Below, piece after piece: positions 25,818 to 34,789 of a DNA stretch of 44,372 bases. The notes under the pieces were generated by a model. The model was not told the DNA's origin and did no database searches. It worked only from the letters and a program-made list of their open reading frames with translations. Position numbers and translations under genes: made by a program. The stretch's first letter is position 1, and each line of letters starts with the position of its first letter. The DNA comes from JANRKH01 sp964351245 (GTDB taxonomy: Bacteria; Pseudomonadota; Alphaproteobacteria; Rickettsiales; Rickettsiaceae), in assembly GCA_964351245.1 (NCBI GenBank), contig CAYGNF010000005.1, positions 1 to 44,372 of the forward strand. The letters run 5' to 3'.

Positions 25818-27029
25818 TCAAAACTCTACTTTGGCACCTACAACTACCACAAAGCCTTTATGAGAGGGTGGTTTTTCTGCCGTGGGATCCATATACTTAC
25901 CTTTTGCAAGAAAATAAGCCACTTCAGCATATGGCTTTAATCCTGGAGCCATTTTATAATCTGTGCCAATAGTTACAGCTTTGATCTTATTATTTTTATG
26001 AGAACTTGCGATATATGCAATGCTCGCAGATATCTTCTCCCACTTGTATCGTGTACTGAAACCATAAATTTTTGTGCCTTTATTTAATTCATCTTTTTGC
26101 GTGAGAGAATTTAAATGATCAGCATAAGATGTAGCAAAAGAGATATTTTTATAGTCAAGCTGAGCTCCAATATTATATGTTTTAAGATATCCAAAATCAT
26201 GATCTACACTCGCCACGACATTCTTCTTTTTTTCTGCAACGACTTTCCCGGTTTCTCCTACTGCCGAAAGTTTGATTTTCACATCTTCTGTCAGTTCTTT
26301 GTTGTAAGTAAGGCCTGCAGCGATACCATTTTTTACATAGAAATGATATTTAGAATATACCGGCGAATGTTGCACTGAGGAATCATATACTCCTGCATAT
26401 CCAACATTTGATGTATCTGGTATATAGCTTAAACCCATGCGTAGTCCATAAGCCTCCGGTGTATAATATGTAACTTTTCTTGAGTATTCTACTTTTCCAG
26501 AAGATCTAAGTTTTTGATCCAAGAAGTTAGAAAAACCAGTCACATAAGGCACTTGGCGGTTTTCTTCGGAGGTAGGATCTGGCTTGGCCCAACTATCCCA
26601 GTCTCCTCCAGGTCCTGCAGCGATGGAGTAGGGGGTAATTCTCATAGAAGAAGCTGGGCTTTTAGCACTACCCATCTCAAGTCTTCCATAATCTCCTTCC
26701 ATAAATAAACAAGATTGAAATGCTCTAGAGGATTTTGTGGTAGTTTCTATACCTAATTTGGCGCCGTATACAAAACCATCTTCTAGAGTATTTGTTGCTT
26801 CTAAGCCCAAAAAAGCAGTAGTGGCAAAAGCAAAATCCTTATGGTTTTTGCTTATTCTATCCACTCTTTTACCTGCTGCAGTGGAAACTTTTTTAGGGCC
26901 ATTAGTACTGATGGATCCGGCTCTGAAGTCAAAAGCTCCTTTAAGCTTTACTTCTACATCCGTTGTAGCAGTAGCGATTAAAGCTGGGCTTAACAAAAAC
27001 AATAGGGGAAATAATTTATTTATTTTCAT
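25818..27029 (-). CDS. Outer-membrane porin (Gram-negative porin family)
   Basis: A 403-residue secreted beta-barrel protein. The signal peptide is MKINKLFPLLFLLSPALIATA, with cleavage probably near TATT. After it come alternating amphipathic strands (VEVKLKGAFDFRAGS, YGAKLGIETTT, YGRLEMGSAKSP, YNIGAQLDYKNISFATSYAD, IYGFSTRYKW). It ends in VVVGAKVEF, with the C-terminal Phe recognised by the BAM assembly machine. It resembles the trimeric 16-stranded diffusion porins of alphaproteobacteria. It is transcribed alone or behind tlc, 93 bases away. In an intracellular bacterium such porins are usually abundant surface proteins; ligand specificity cannot be judged. Confidence 0.88.
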   Translation of the reverse strand: MKINKLFPLLFLLSPALIATATTDVEVKLKGAFDFRAGSISTNGPKKVSTAAGKRVDRISKNHKDFAFATTAFLGLEATNTLEDGFVYGAKLGIETTTKSSRAFQSCLFMEGDYGRLEMGSAKSPASSMRITPYSIAAGPGGDWDSWAKPDPTSEENRQVPYVTGFSNFLDQKLRSSGKVEYSRKVTYYTPEAYGLRMGLSYIPDTSNVGYAGVYDSSVQHSPVYSKYHFYVKNGIAAGLTYNKELTEDVKIKLSAVGETGKVVAEKKKNVVASVDHDFGYLKTYNIGAQLDYKNISFATSYADHLNSLTQKDELNKGTKIYGFSTRYKWEKISASIAYIASSHKNNKIKAVTIGTDYKMAPGLKPYAEVAYFLAKGKYMDPTAEKPPSHKGFVVVVGAKVEF

Positions 27030-27075
27030 ATAAAATAACCTCGGGAAAAAATAATGGAACAGCTCAAGAGGCGTA

Positions 27076-27105
27076 TATTAGGAGCGTGAAAATTAACTCC
27101 TAATA
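27076..27105. promoter_or_regulatory. 9-bp inverted repeat between tlc and porin genes
   Basis: TATTAGGAG (27076-27084) and CTCCTAATA (27097-27105) form a perfect 9-bp stem with a 12-base loop. It sits just beyond the stop of the second tlc and about 50-75 bases upstream of the porin start (both minus strand). It may be a terminator without a T tract or a control element for the porin. Confidence 0.4.
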
Positions 27106-27122
27106 ATATATTGAAGACAAGA

Positions 27123-28625
27123 TTATGCCTTTTCTTCGCCTATAACTTTATTATATTCTTTACTTAGTCCAGTAATGGAATACATCCAAATCAGAACTAT
27201 AATAATAAATATAATTCCAAAGTAAGGTGTTGCCTGAGAGAAGTCAACATGGAATATCATAAAAGTTAGAGATTGAATTAAACCTCCCCCTGATTTACCA
27301 AGTCTACCGCCCACAACATCAACTGCAGCCTTGCCTTTAGTTTTTAATTCGTCGTCCAGAGGTATGTAAGCCATCTCTTTCGTGGAGTCAAATAAGGAAT
27401 ATTTTACAGATTTACTTAAAACATTTTGAATTGTTCCGATTGCAACCCCGAGCGCAAGTGGAGAGGATATCAGTAATCCATTTGCTAATAATGCGATTTG
27501 ATTATCAAATAATACGAAAGCAAAAAAGGCAACCCCTGTGATTAGTATCATCACCGGAGTCAACATAGCCGCAGTCTTCCATGATACACATCTCAATATA
27601 TTACTACCAACTATCATAAATGATATTGCTCCTATACCTTGCCAAAACTGGAAGTTACCCATAAAAGCAGTATAAGATTCAGCTGTAGGATATAATAATT
27701 TAATCTTTGCCTTCCACACGCCTTCAACAAGATTTATTGAAACGCCGTACGCAAAAACTAAAATTGCAATATAGCCAAGATATCTAGATGAAAATATTAG
27801 TTTTAAACTATCTAACATCCCAAGTTTTATCTTCTTTTTCTTTTTAGATGATCCATCTACTTCAGGAGAATAGTATTTTGGATCCGTAAGAACATATTTC
27901 TGCATCCACCAATATATTACGCCTAGCAAAATAGTTGCTACAATTGACACAGATAGTACGAATTCAAATCCCATATTACCAGAAGATTTTGCACTTTCGT
28001 CTCCTAAGGATACACCTAGAACATAACCCGTTAAAATAAGGCCAAAATTCCCAAGCATACCAAACATTGAGTAAAATCTTTTAGCTTCACTAGTTTTCGT
28101 AATTTGGTTAGCAAACTGCCAGAAAAGCAAGGATACCATTATACTACCCCATAATTCTGCTACTGTATAAAATGAAGCAAAAGTCCACTTACCTGCAATT
28201 TTAATAAACCATTTAAAATTTGGATAATTTTGCACCATTTCTTCGATGATCTGAGCATTAGGATGAAAGCTATCAGGGCTAGGATATAGTACGAATGCAA
28301 AAAACGTAAAATATGTAGCAAAGGCACCAATAATAGTATAGAATACATTCTGAGGGGTCATAATATTACAAAGATTTGCATATATGACCATAGCAATCAC
28401 AGCTGATGGCAAAACAACATAAGTTTTTAGGAAACTAATCGACTCCGCGCCTATATGAGTTACAACAAATCCATCTTTAATGGATCTGAGCATAGAATAA
28501 TTAAACAAAATTAAGAACATCATCATGGCCATGGGAATAAATTTCTTTAACTCATCTCTCTCAATTGGCCAAATTATCATTCTTAAAGAGGAGAGGTACC
28601 CAGTATTTTTGCTATTATCAGGCAT
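27123..28625 (-). CDS. tlc: ATP/ADP translocase (Tlc/NTT family), second copy
   Basis: A 500-residue, twelve-helix nucleotide carrier paralogous to the copy at 13675. Shared marks are IIWPIERDELKKFIP, LRSIKDGFVV, FYTVAELWGSIMVSLLFWQ, AKRFYSMFGMLGN, NLVEGVWKAKIKLLYP and AYIPLDDELKTKGKAAVDV. The pore-side sequence differs (KDGFVV here, KDSIVI in the other), which could reflect different substrates. The loop after the sixth helix carries a basic SSKKKKKIKLG stretch. It is preceded by prmA on the same strand, about 120 bases away, and followed by the porin gene. Having both a nucleotide carrier and a porin next to each other suits import of host metabolites, though the link is inference. Confidence 0.95.
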   Translation of the reverse strand: MPDNSKNTGYLSSLRMIIWPIERDELKKFIPMAMMMFLILFNYSMLRSIKDGFVVTHIGAESISFLKTYVVLPSAVIAMVIYANLCNIMTPQNVFYTIIGAFATYFTFFAFVLYPSPDSFHPNAQIIEEMVQNYPNFKWFIKIAGKWTFASFYTVAELWGSIMVSLLFWQFANQITKTSEAKRFYSMFGMLGNFGLILTGYVLGVSLGDESAKSSGNMGFEFVLSVSIVATILLGVIYWWMQKYVLTDPKYYSPEVDGSSKKKKKIKLGMLDSLKLIFSSRYLGYIAILVFAYGVSINLVEGVWKAKIKLLYPTAESYTAFMGNFQFWQGIGAISFMIVGSNILRCVSWKTAAMLTPVMILITGVAFFAFVLFDNQIALLANGLLISSPLALGVAIGTIQNVLSKSVKYSLFDSTKEMAYIPLDDELKTKGKAAVDVVGGRLGKSGGGLIQSLTFMIFHVDFSQATPYFGIIFIIIVLIWMYSITGLSKEYNKVIGEEKA

Positions 28626-28743
28626 ATTTGTATATTAATTTTTATTGAAGATTAGGATACAAGCTGTTTATCAAATAAAGCTCAATCTGTCAATAACAAA
28701 GATTGCCCTGTACCAGAAGCGCTGAGACATTAACATTTTTTCA

Positions 28744-29640
28744 TTATCTATCTATATTGCTCATTCTAACTGCAACCCATCCTTTGTCGACTAAGGTTTC
28801 ATCTATTGCAAATCCAAGATTTTTAAATTTATAGATGATATCATCAAGTTGATTTTCCAAAAAACCCGAAAGAATAAGATGGCCATTTATAGTAAGCAGA
28901 CTTGCAAAATCCTCGGCCATTTCAATTATTGGATCCGATAAAATGTTCGCTATAATCAAATCAACTTTTTTGCGGTAATGGTTTTTATCAATCTCTGTAT
29001 AAAAATCTAAAGACACATTGTTTTCTAGAGCATTTCCCTTTGCAACCTCCACTGCAACTGGATCAATATCTACAGCTATAACTTTAGATTTAGGCCATAG
29101 TTTTTTAGAAGCAAAAGCCAAGATTCCTGTTCCGCACCCCATATCAACTACATAAGAGGGCAGGATTTTCGAGCTTGAGATAAGAGTTAAGCATAAATAT
29201 GTAGTTGGATGTTCTCCAGTACCAAAAGCTCTTCCTGGATTAATATAAACTGGAATCATATCTTGTACATCTAAATGATTAGAGAGCATGTGAGACACAA
29301 AGAAACGCCCCGCAATAATAGGCTTCATATTTGCTTGTACTATACTTACCCAATCTTGCTCTTTCTCTAAGGAGATCACAATATTGCCTATCCTATGTTC
29401 TGCAGTTAAATATTCTATTGTGGTTTTATCAGGCGCTTTGTCAAAAAAGCAAATATAGTCCCATAAATCTTCTGAATTATGCTCTATAGTCTTCGAAGAC
29501 ACTTCTGAGGATGAAATAGCTGCGGCAAGTTCTTCGAATATCAAATCAAGAGCTTGAAGATTTTTAAACTGAGTTCTCAGCGCCATTTTCCATAAATTTG
29601 TAGACGATTTAAATGGATTACTATCTGATTCTTCTTGCAT
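28744..29640 (-). CDS. prmA: Ribosomal protein L11 methyltransferase
   Basis: S-adenosylmethionine-dependent enzyme that methylates ribosomal protein L11. The 298 residues have a variable N-terminal substrate-binding domain (about 1-120) followed by a Rossmann methyltransferase domain. That domain shows INPGRAFGTGEHPTT, motif I VVDMGCGTGILAFASKKL, the acidic ribose-binding strand VIAVDIDPVAVEVAKGNA and the NILS tetrapeptide of motif IV (LIIANILSDPI). The order is characteristic of PrmA. It is divergent from the secreted-protein gene at 29693, with about 50 bases between them. Confidence 0.93.
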   Translation of the reverse strand: MQEESDSNPFKSSTNLWKMALRTQFKNLQALDLIFEELAAAISSSEVSSKTIEHNSEDLWDYICFFDKAPDKTTIEYLTAEHRIGNIVISLEKEQDWVSIVQANMKPIIAGRFFVSHMLSNHLDVQDMIPVYINPGRAFGTGEHPTTYLCLTLISSSKILPSYVVDMGCGTGILAFASKKLWPKSKVIAVDIDPVAVEVAKGNALENNVSLDFYTEIDKNHYRKKVDLIIANILSDPIIEMAEDFASLLTINGHLILSGFLENQLDDIIYKFKNLGFAIDETLVDKGWVAVRMSNIDR

Positions 29641-29692
29641 ATATTACCCTCATTTGATACAGTGTATTCATTTATTGAACCTGATTAGAATT

Positions 29693-30115
29693 ATGAACAA
29701 AGCCCTTATTGCGTATTTTATATTGTTAGTCGCTTTTGTAACCAGCGCTAAAGAAACTCAAGAAAACGTACCAACTCCATCAGGGATTCAGCGTACCACC
29801 TCCGGATCCAGCAAAGCTCCCAATAAGCAAAAAACTCTAGAATCTGATTATCAAGAAATCGTAGATGATTACAAGGCTTATCTATCTACCGTGCCTCAAA
29901 ATGTCCAAAATGAGATCAGAGAATTCAGAACTGCGGTTGCAAAAATTCAAAAACGCAAAAAAGAACTATACAAGAAACTGAGCAACGAAGCACAGGAATA
30001 TCTCAAAACAGAGGAAGGTTATAGAAGAAAACTTCCAATAAAATCATATAAAGATGCTATTATGAATCAAAAAATTCCTATACAAGCCGAGCAAAGTAAT
30101 ACGAGTGCACGATAA
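29693..30115 (+). CDS. Predicted secreted coiled-coil protein, unknown function
   Basis: I do not recognise this gene. From the ATG at 29693 it encodes 140 residues starting with a signal peptide (NKALIAYFILLVAFVTSAKE). A low-complexity Ser/Thr/Pro-rich stretch follows (about 22-48). A highly charged helical region is next (about 50-110: IREFRTAVAKIQKRKKEL, YKKLSNEAQEYLKTEEGY), with coiled-coil character, and the tail is polar. The frame is open upstream to 29654, but the later ATG gives a proper signal peptide. The product should be periplasmic or exported. It stands alone between prmA and fis; a role in secretion or envelope would be guesswork. Confidence 0.7.
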   Translation: MNKALIAYFILLVAFVTSAKETQENVPTPSGIQRTTSGSSKAPNKQKTLESDYQEIVDDYKAYLSTVPQNVQNEIREFRTAVAKIQKRKKELYKKLSNEAQEYLKTEEGYRRKLPIKSYKDAIMNQKIPIQAEQSNTSAR

Positions 30116-30201
30116 AAGATTTTGCACTAATATTATCTGGGCCTGAATATCTATTTTTAGGTAATGAATCTCCTCCCTTATGTTACTACAGTGCTTAATA
30201 C

Positions 30202-30232
30202 CAATTACTACATTATGATGTAGAAGTAATTG
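30202..30232. terminator. Hairpin between secreted-protein gene and fis
   Basis: CTACAT/ATGTAG closes a TATG loop and is extended by CAATTA/TAATTG across a 3-base bulge, giving about 12 paired bases. It lies about 90 bases after the secreted-protein gene and 110 before fis. There is no adjacent T run, so it may be a terminator or an RNA leader element. Confidence 0.35.
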
Positions 30233-30343
30233 CTGTTTGAACTTTCTTAGGAGATCATCTTATTTGATACGCTGCAACATTTACTTAAGTCAGATGTATC
30301 ACTAAATAATACTACATTTTTTAACTAATGAATGGGCTTATAA

Positions 30344-30637
30344 GTGTCAATAAAAAAATCATCAGAAGATTGCCCAAGAGATTTTACTAAAATATCTTCA
30401 ATCCGAGAGTCTTTATCAGAGATATTGGCACATTACTTCTCTATCCTAAGTGGAGCAGACCCTGATGTAGGATTATACGATAAAGTGATAGCAGAAGTAG
30501 AATATGTATTAATAAGCGAAACATTAAAATACACAGCAAATAATCAACTTAAAGCTTCTGCAATATTAGGCATTAATCGCAATACACTACGCAAGAAATT
30601 ACAGAATCACTTAAATCATGAAAACAACATTCAATAG
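30344..30637 (+). CDS. fis: Fis-family DNA-binding protein
   Basis: Small nucleoid-associated regulator. The 97 residues have an N-terminal helical dimerisation part (SIRESLSEILAHYFSIL) and a C-terminal helix-turn-helix (ASAILGINRNTLRKKL), the classic Fis/NtrC-type DNA-binding unit. The start is GTG at 30344, directly after an in-frame TAA, so no earlier start is possible. The ribosome-binding site is poor. It overlaps ntrY by 20 bases, so fis, ntrY and ntrX probably form one regulatory operon. The stand-alone HTH could also be viewed as a detached NtrC-like C-terminus. Confidence 0.85.
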   Translation: MSIKKSSEDCPRDFTKISSIRESLSEILAHYFSILSGADPDVGLYDKVIAEVEYVLISETLKYTANNQLKASAILGINRNTLRKKLQNHLNHENNIQ

Positions 30638-32423
30638 ATTAATTAGTAGAGTAGGTCTTTTGGGTGGTCTCGACCTTATAATACTATTGATTTCGGCCTC
30701 AACATTTTTTTTAATTTGTTATACAATTTATTCATCTTTGTATTACAGCAATTTTACTGAGGTAATCACACTTCTTCTTGTAGATTTAATTTTTATATTA
30801 GCATTAATAGTATTTTGCACTAGGAAGTTTTTATCTTGGATATTTCAGGGTAATTCAAATTTTAGACTAAGATCTAGGATTATCCTTATGTTTAGTATCA
30901 TAGCTGCTATACCCACTATTTTAGTATCAAGTTTTTCTGTTTTTATATTTAGCCTCGGATTGCAAGGTTGGTTTGATAAAGAGGTTTCTACGGCTGTCAA
31001 TCAATCAGCTAAGGTAGCAGAAGTATATGTGAGTCAAAATACATTACAATTGCGAGAATCATTAATCACTATGGCTCATGATATCAACTCTTTGCATTTT
31101 GAATTAATGAGAAATGGACTTTTGCCGAGGATACTTTCTGCTCATACTGAGATGCGAGGTATCACTGAAGCTTTGATTTTTGACCGTAGCTCTCATGCAA
31201 TAATAGCTCAAACCGCACTGAGTTTCGGCCTAACTTTATGGGCACTTCCTCAATATATTTTTGAGAAAGCAGATAACGGGGATATTATTGAAATTGACAA
31301 TGACCCCGGTAAGCTAAAAATGCTTATTAAGCTACCAGATTTTCCAGGAGATACATATCTTATGATTGGTAAATTAGTGGACGAAGAAACCGCTAATTAT
31401 ATAGACCAAACACACGGAGCAGCTGCAAAATATTTAAAACTCATGCAAAAAAAAACTTCATTCCAGGTTAGTCTTGGATTTGCTTTTTTGATCATCTCGA
31501 GTATTCTTGTGCTCTCGACAATAGGTGTAGGCTCTTATTTTGCGAGCAATATAATCAGCCCAATCAGAAAATTAGTAGATGCCATAGAAAATGTCCATTC
31601 AGGGGATTTATCGGTGCAAATAAATTACTCATCTCGCAAAGAAGACGAGCTTGTAATTCTTACCAAGGCATTCAATAAAATGATAAAAAGACTCGATATC
31701 CAGCAAAAAGATCTTGCTATTGCACATAGAGCAATGGCATGGAATGATGTTGCAAGAAGGGTAGCGCATGAAATTAAGAATCCTTTGACACCTATAGCCC
31801 TATCCGCAGAGAGATTATCAAAAAAATTTGCACCAAAGATCAATAATGACCCTGAATTTGTAATGTATATTGGTATTATCAAAAGGCACACTCAGGATAT
31901 CCAGAAAATCATCACCTCATTTGCAGATTTTGCAAAAATGCCATCTCCAATCTTTGAGGTTAAGGATATTGTATCTATCATCAGACAAATTATTGAATCT
32001 AGGCAAATTATCAATGAAAGCATTAAATATAGCATAAAGACCGATGTTACCCGCATAGATTTTATGTGCGACATTACCCAAATGCATCAACTTATGATCA
32101 ATATATTCAAAAATGCCGAAGAGGCTCTAGAGAGATGCCCGCTAGATCAAAAAAACATTGATACATATATTCATCTTAAAGGCGATGAAATGGTTATTAT
32201 AATTCAAGATAATGGCACGGGCTTTCCAGACAGATTAATAGATAAAGTAACGGAATCATATATTACTACAAGCTCGAATGGCATGGGGTTAGGTCTCTCA
32301 ATAGCAAAAAAAATTATTTACGATCATGGAGGTGAATTATTAATCAGTAATTTACAAAATCAGGGCGCATGTGTAGAATTAATCTTTAACATAAAAACGC
32401 TATTATCAAAAATTAAGAAATAA
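30618..32423 (+). CDS. ntrY: Sensor histidine kinase NtrY, without PAS domain
   Basis: Membrane sensor kinase of the NtrY/NtrX pair, implicated in nitrogen, redox or envelope responses in other alphaproteobacteria. The 601 residues contain membrane segments at about 18-40, 47-68, 87-112 and 282-310, with a periplasmic loop from about 113 to 281. A HAMP domain follows (about 308-365), then a HisKA domain with His384 in RVAHEIKNPLTPIALSAERL, and an HATPase domain with MHQLMINIFKNAEEAL, IIQDNGTGFPDRLI and GMGLGLSIAKKII. The family usually has a PAS domain between HAMP and HisKA; here they follow directly, which explains the short length. Kinase motifs are intact. It overlaps fis by 20 bases. Confidence 0.92.
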   Translation: MKTTFNRLISRVGLLGGLDLIILLISASTFFLICYTIYSSLYYSNFTEVITLLLVDLIFILALIVFCTRKFLSWIFQGNSNFRLRSRIILMFSIIAAIPTILVSSFSVFIFSLGLQGWFDKEVSTAVNQSAKVAEVYVSQNTLQLRESLITMAHDINSLHFELMRNGLLPRILSAHTEMRGITEALIFDRSSHAIIAQTALSFGLTLWALPQYIFEKADNGDIIEIDNDPGKLKMLIKLPDFPGDTYLMIGKLVDEETANYIDQTHGAAAKYLKLMQKKTSFQVSLGFAFLIISSILVLSTIGVGSYFASNIISPIRKLVDAIENVHSGDLSVQINYSSRKEDELVILTKAFNKMIKRLDIQQKDLAIAHRAMAWNDVARRVAHEIKNPLTPIALSAERLSKKFAPKINNDPEFVMYIGIIKRHTQDIQKIITSFADFAKMPSPIFEVKDIVSIIRQIIESRQIINESIKYSIKTDVTRIDFMCDITQMHQLMINIFKNAEEALERCPLDQKNIDTYIHLKGDEMVIIIQDNGTGFPDRLIDKVTESYITTSSNGMGLGLSIAKKIIYDHGGELLISNLQNQGACVELIFNIKTLLSKIKK

Positions 32424-32502
32424 CGCATAAAAATTAAAATAGTAATTTATGTGCAATATCTGTTGCAAAAATGTATATTGTGCATTGATTTATAATCACG
32501 AC

Positions 32503-32577
32503 ATGATTAATCTAATATCTTATGAAGAAATTAATTCTAAGATTATTGTTGTCAAGCGAAGGAAATCAAAAAAGTAA
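32503..32577 (+). CDS. Possible 24-residue leader ORF before ntrX
   Basis: A short frame reading MINLISYEEINSKIIVVKRR and ending in KSKK stops six bases before the ntrX ATG. TATAAT at 32491-32496 lies just upstream but is too close to the ATG to serve as its promoter unless the transcript is nearly leaderless. It has a basic C-terminus and no known homologue that I recognise. It could couple ribosomes into ntrX, which lacks a close ribosome-binding site, or be chance. Confidence 0.3.
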   Translation: MINLISYEEINSKIIVVKRRKSKK

Positions 32578-32583
32578 AAAATT

Positions 32584-34032
32584 ATGGCATTAGATGTTCT
32601 TGTTGTAGAAGATGAAACAGATATACGAGATTTAATATGTATGATTCTGAAAGAAGAAGGGTTTAGCCCCAGAGGTGCTGCAAATAGCCAGCAAGTTTTT
32701 AATCTCATTTCAGATAAGGTACCAAATGCTATTGTTTTAGATATTTGGCTGCAAGGGAGTGATTTAGACGGACTCGGGATATTAGAGCTCGTAAAAAAAA
32801 GATACCCATTAATGCCAGTAATTATCATTAGCGGCCACGGCACTATTGAAACGGCAGTATCTGCAATAAAAATGGGGGCGTACGATTATATTGAAAAACC
32901 CTTTACTCATGAAAAACTAATTATAGTCCTAAAAAGAGCATGCGAGGCCGCAAAGTTAAAAAGAGAGAATATAGACTTAAAGGCTAAGGTGATTGACCGC
33001 ACTGAGATGATAGGGCATTCTCAGGCAGTGACTAAACTCAGGACAGAAATTGAGCGCGCTGCATCTTCTGCTGGTAGGGTTTTAATTACAGGGCAAGTAG
33101 GTACCGGAAAAGAACTGGCAGCAAGGCTTCTGCATAAAAAATCTAAAAGATCTCATTCTCCTTTTATAGTCTTTAGTCCAACAGGGCTGTCTTCGGATAA
33201 GATAATGCAAGAATTATTTGGAGAGACAGAAAGAGGGGACTTTAACCACTCCTTCGCAAAGAGGCATAGCGTACTAGAAGCAGCTAATTCTGGCACATTA
33301 TTTATAGATGAAGTCACTGATTTACCTCTGTTAGTACAGACTAAGTTTTTAAAATTTATTCAAGATCAGATATTTGAAAAGCCTTTTAGTAATAAAAAAA
33401 TTCAGCTAGATATTAGAATAATAGTAGCCAGCAGTAAGAATATTGAATCTATTATTCAGCAAGAAAAATTTCGAGAAGATTTATATCATAGGCTCAAAGT
33501 GATGCATATCAAAGTGCCAAAATTATCAGAAAGAAAAGAGGACGTACAGCATATTGTAGAATATTTTGTGAAGCAATTATCTAAATTTTCGGGACTAAAG
33601 GAGCGCGAGTTCTCTGATGAAGCCGTGGCTGCTCTACAAGCATATAATTGGCCAGGTAACATTAGGCAATTAAGGAATGTTGTAGAATGGACATTGATTA
33701 TGAATCCATCATCCAATGACCCTAGAGCAACGATTAAAGCAGACATGCTTCCTGCAGAAATTACTAATAATTGCATGACGATGATTCATAAACCAGAGTC
33801 AAATTTAGACATGATGTCTATGCCATTAAGAGAGGCAAGGGAGGTATTTGAGAGGCAATATTTAACTGCTCAAATGAGTAGATTCAACAATAATATCTCA
33901 AAAACTTCAACTTTTGTAGGAATGGAGAGATCTGCTCTACATAGAAAGCTGAAATTACTGAATATTCATTCTGGGGTATTGAAACTAGAGGAGGATTTAA
34001 TGCATGAAGATTCAGAGGAGATGAGTGCATAA
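32584..34032 (+). CDS. ntrX: Response regulator NtrX with degenerate sigma-54 interaction loop
   Basis: Partner of NtrY. The 482 residues comprise a receiver domain (acidic pair VVEDE, phospho-acceptor Asp53 in VLDIW, Ser83, Lys105 in EKPF), an AAA+ domain (Walker A GQVGTGK at 170-176, Walker B-type TLFIDEV near 238) and a C-terminal helix-turn-helix (NNISKTSTFVGMERSALHRK). In sigma-54 activators the L1 loop reads GAFTGA. Here the same place, residues 218-223 after LFGETER, reads GDFNHS. This protein should therefore not open sigma-54 promoters and probably acts as a plain DNA-binding regulator. It follows ntrY by about 160 bases. Confidence 0.93.
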   Translation: MALDVLVVEDETDIRDLICMILKEEGFSPRGAANSQQVFNLISDKVPNAIVLDIWLQGSDLDGLGILELVKKRYPLMPVIIISGHGTIETAVSAIKMGAYDYIEKPFTHEKLIIVLKRACEAAKLKRENIDLKAKVIDRTEMIGHSQAVTKLRTEIERAASSAGRVLITGQVGTGKELAARLLHKKSKRSHSPFIVFSPTGLSSDKIMQELFGETERGDFNHSFAKRHSVLEAANSGTLFIDEVTDLPLLVQTKFLKFIQDQIFEKPFSNKKIQLDIRIIVASSKNIESIIQQEKFREDLYHRLKVMHIKVPKLSERKEDVQHIVEYFVKQLSKFSGLKEREFSDEAVAALQAYNWPGNIRQLRNVVEWTLIMNPSSNDPRATIKADMLPAEITNNCMTMIHKPESNLDMMSMPLREAREVFERQYLTAQMSRFNNNISKTSTFVGMERSALHRKLKLLNIHSGVLKLEEDLMHEDSEEMSA

Positions 34033-34234
34033 TAATATACGTAGTAATACCCGAATCAGTATTAAGCGCTTCTTGTGCAATACAACGTATATCACTTGCT
34101 TTGAGTCTACATGCATGAAGAATTTTATTTTGAGTATTTATGAATATATATCTAATAAATTTGATGCAAAAACTTATGTTTAATAATATGATGCTATCAC
34201 CAACTAAAACACTAACGAAAAACAAGGACTAATT

Positions 34235-34789
34235 ATGTTTACATCTAATAATTTTATCAATATGCGAACAGCATCATTATATTATGGGGCCAAGGTATTA
34301 CTAGCCGTATCCTTACTTGCCTGCTCGGCTCAGGTTTCTTTGCCAACTCAGCCAGTGCCTGTTACAATGCAGACTGTAGCAGTGATATTAATAGCTTTAA
34401 TGTATGCACCACGAGAAGCTTGCACAATTCTTGGCTCCTATATTATCTTCGGTGCAGCAGGCGCGCCAATTTTTGCGAGTTATGGCTATGGAGTCTCAAA
34501 ACTATTAGGCCCTACTGGAGGATATTTAATAGGAATGTTTGTTGGAGGGGTAGCCACTTCTTATGTCCGTACAAAATATGCAATTAGGTTACATAAATTC
34601 AGTAACTCTATATTTCTTGCTATGATATGCCAGGTCGGGATTTATTTATTTGGAGTTCCTGTTTTAGCTAATTATATAGGATTTAGCGCAGCTATTTATT
34701 ATGGATTTGTAGTGTTTATTCCAAGTGGAATTATCAAATCAATAATATTGTCAGTAGTGCTGAGCTTTTTATATGACAAAAATAGTTAA
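34235..34789 (+). CDS. bioY: Biotin transporter BioY
   Basis: Substrate-binding membrane S-component of the biotin ECF transporter; some BioY proteins also work alone. The 184 residues form about six membrane helices. Family motifs are SAQVSLPTQPVPVTMQT, the Y-A-P-R-E-A segment, GAAGAPIFASYGYG and LLGPTGGYLIGM. A good AAGGA ribosome-binding site precedes the ATG. No ecfA or ecfT gene is adjacent. Its 3' end overlaps the pentapeptide lipoprotein gene by 17 bases, so the two are cotranslated. Presence of BioY suggests biotin is taken from the host. Confidence 0.95.
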   Translation: MFTSNNFINMRTASLYYGAKVLLAVSLLACSAQVSLPTQPVPVTMQTVAVILIALMYAPREACTILGSYIIFGAAGAPIFASYGYGVSKLLGPTGGYLIGMFVGGVATSYVRTKYAIRLHKFSNSIFLAMICQVGIYLFGVPVLANYIGFSAAIYYGFVVFIPSGIIKSIILSVVLSFLYDKNS

